Shown in pieces: positions 5,899 to 6,583 of a DNA stretch of 6,583 bases. Source of the DNA: Deltaproteobacteria bacterium (GTDB lineage: Bacteria > Desulfobacterota > Dissulfuribacteria > Dissulfuribacterales > UBA3076); assembly GCA_013138705.1 (NCBI GenBank), contig WTCF01000078.1:1-6583 (forward strand). The letters run 5' to 3'. The position numbers and the translations under genes were made by a program. The notes under the pieces were generated by a model. It was not told the DNA's origin. It did no database searches and was given only the letters and a program-made list of their open reading frames with translations. Every line of letters starts with the position of its first letter. Positions within the stretch are counted from its first letter, which is position 1.

Positions 5899-6583
5899 AT
5901 GGGTATAAACAACGTCATTTTCTTAGAAGTACTGGAGTGGTTTGATCAAACAGGTACTGAAGTCTCCCACCGCCTGCCTGAGATCGGCTCAGGTGAATTT
6001 AAGCTTGGGGCACAAATCATCGTGCGAGACAACCAGGCCGCGGTATTCTATTCGAGCGGCGTGGCATGTGACGCGATTGGCCCAGGACGACACACCCTGC
6101 GCACCATGAACATACCACTGCTGACCAAATTACTTTCTCTCCCCTGGGCCTTCACCAGTCCCATCAGGGCAGAGGTCTATTTTGTAAATCTAAAGGTCTT
6201 TAACAACCTGAAATGGGGAACCAGGGACCCTGTAGCATTTAGAGACAAGGAGTTTGGTCTGGTTCGCTTAAGGGCCCATGGGATATGCAATATACAAGTG
6301 AGCCAACCCGTACTCTTTGTGAACACCTTGGTAGGTACACAGGCAAGTTACAATATAGACAGTTTAGAAAATTATCTGAGCGAAGTTATAGTCTCGAGAT
6401 TAAACGATCACCTGGGAGAACACCTTGAGACCCTGCTGGAACTTCCGAGCCAGTATGAAGAGTTGGCCGGGGGACTTTCTGACAGATTGACAAACGACCT
6501 GGCCCACTATGGACTTGCCCTCAGGGATCTCTATTTGAATGCAATCACCCCTCCGGCAGAGGTACAACAGGCCATAGACGATA
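5899..6583 (+). CDS. SPFH/band-7 domain protein, YdjI/COG4260-like (3' end outside window)
   Basis: The first 228 residues of an SPFH-domain protein; the frame is open to the window edge. The ATG is well supported by GGAGG (5888-5892) six bases upstream. The sequence begins GINNVIFLEVLEWFDQTG, then FKLGAQIIVRDNQAAVFYSSG (about 34-54), GPGRHTLRTMNIPLLTKL (61-78), VYFVNLKVFNNLKWGTRDPVAFRD (93-116) and VRLRAHGICNIQVSQP (122-137). The GPGRHTL turn and the KWGT-xx-PVxFRD segment are typical of the YdjI group, once annotated as virion core protein-like. There is no N-terminal membrane segment, so it is probably a cytoplasmic, membrane-associated scaffold. In Bacillus subtilis, YdjI works with a PspA homologue and YdjG/YdjH in membrane stress; a similar role here is inference. 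Members often carry a C-terminal zinc ribbon, which would lie beyond this window. It is divergent from the SYLF gene. Confidence 0.88.
   Translation, partial: MGINNVIFLEVLEWFDQTGTEVSHRLPEIGSGEFKLGAQIIVRDNQAAVFYSSGVACDAIGPGRHTLRTMNIPLLTKLLSLPWAFTSPIRAEVYFVNLKVFNNLKWGTRDPVAFRDKEFGLVRLRAHGICNIQVSQPVLFVNTLVGTQASYNIDSLENYLSEVIVSRLNDHLGEHLETLLELPSQYEELAGGLSDRLTNDLAHYGLALRDLYLNAITPPAEVQQAIDD

Noticed and set aside
5727..5918. Minus-strand open frame of 63 codons in the SYLF-SPFH spacer
   Set aside because: It overlaps repeat ends, the palindrome and the SPFH start region, and nothing supports translation.

Overview
The window looks like chromosomal DNA of a Gram-negative, probably anaerobic, deltaproteobacterium-like organism (Desulfobacterota or a near relative). 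This is inference. It rests on a PpiD-type periplasmic chaperone, a DUF166 protein next to a YqhD/BdhA-type alcohol dehydrogenase, and short palindromic repeats of the ATGATTCCGCT... and GTAAGCGTTCACAGGG... kinds, which I associate with that group. No rRNA, tRNA, CRISPR array or transposase gene is visible.

Layout. Bases 1-584 hold no convincing gene but contain a MITE-like double hairpin, two further hairpins, an octamer tandem repeat and the relic end of a second repeat family. The ppiD-like gene (585-2471, +) follows. It converges on a minus-strand pair: a YqhD-like iron/zinc alcohol dehydrogenase (3365-4537) followed by a DUF166 protein (2583-3215, possibly from 3242). Two copies of one short inverted-repeat element sit exactly at the gene borders here. 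One (2472-2559) starts right after the ppiD stop. The other (3241-3367) contains the dehydrogenase stop codon and ends next to the DUF166 start. Bases 4538-4791 hold a likely dehydrogenase promoter and a nine-unit octamer tandem repeat. A secreted SYLF/Ysc84 protein (4792-5520, -) is transcribed from a near-consensus promoter. It is divergent from an SPFH/band-7 (YdjI/COG4260-like) gene (5899 to window end, +, truncated by the window). The 378-base divergent spacer carries a third repeat family and a perfect 22-bp palindrome.

How it fits together. PpiD, the exported SYLF protein and the SPFH protein all act at or near the envelope, but they are separate transcription units and a joint system is not shown. 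The dehydrogenase and DUF166 protein could be co-transcribed through the repeat between them. The most unusual content is the density and placement of non-coding repeats (at least three families in 6.6 kb, several abutting stop or start codons), not a recognisable new multi-gene system.
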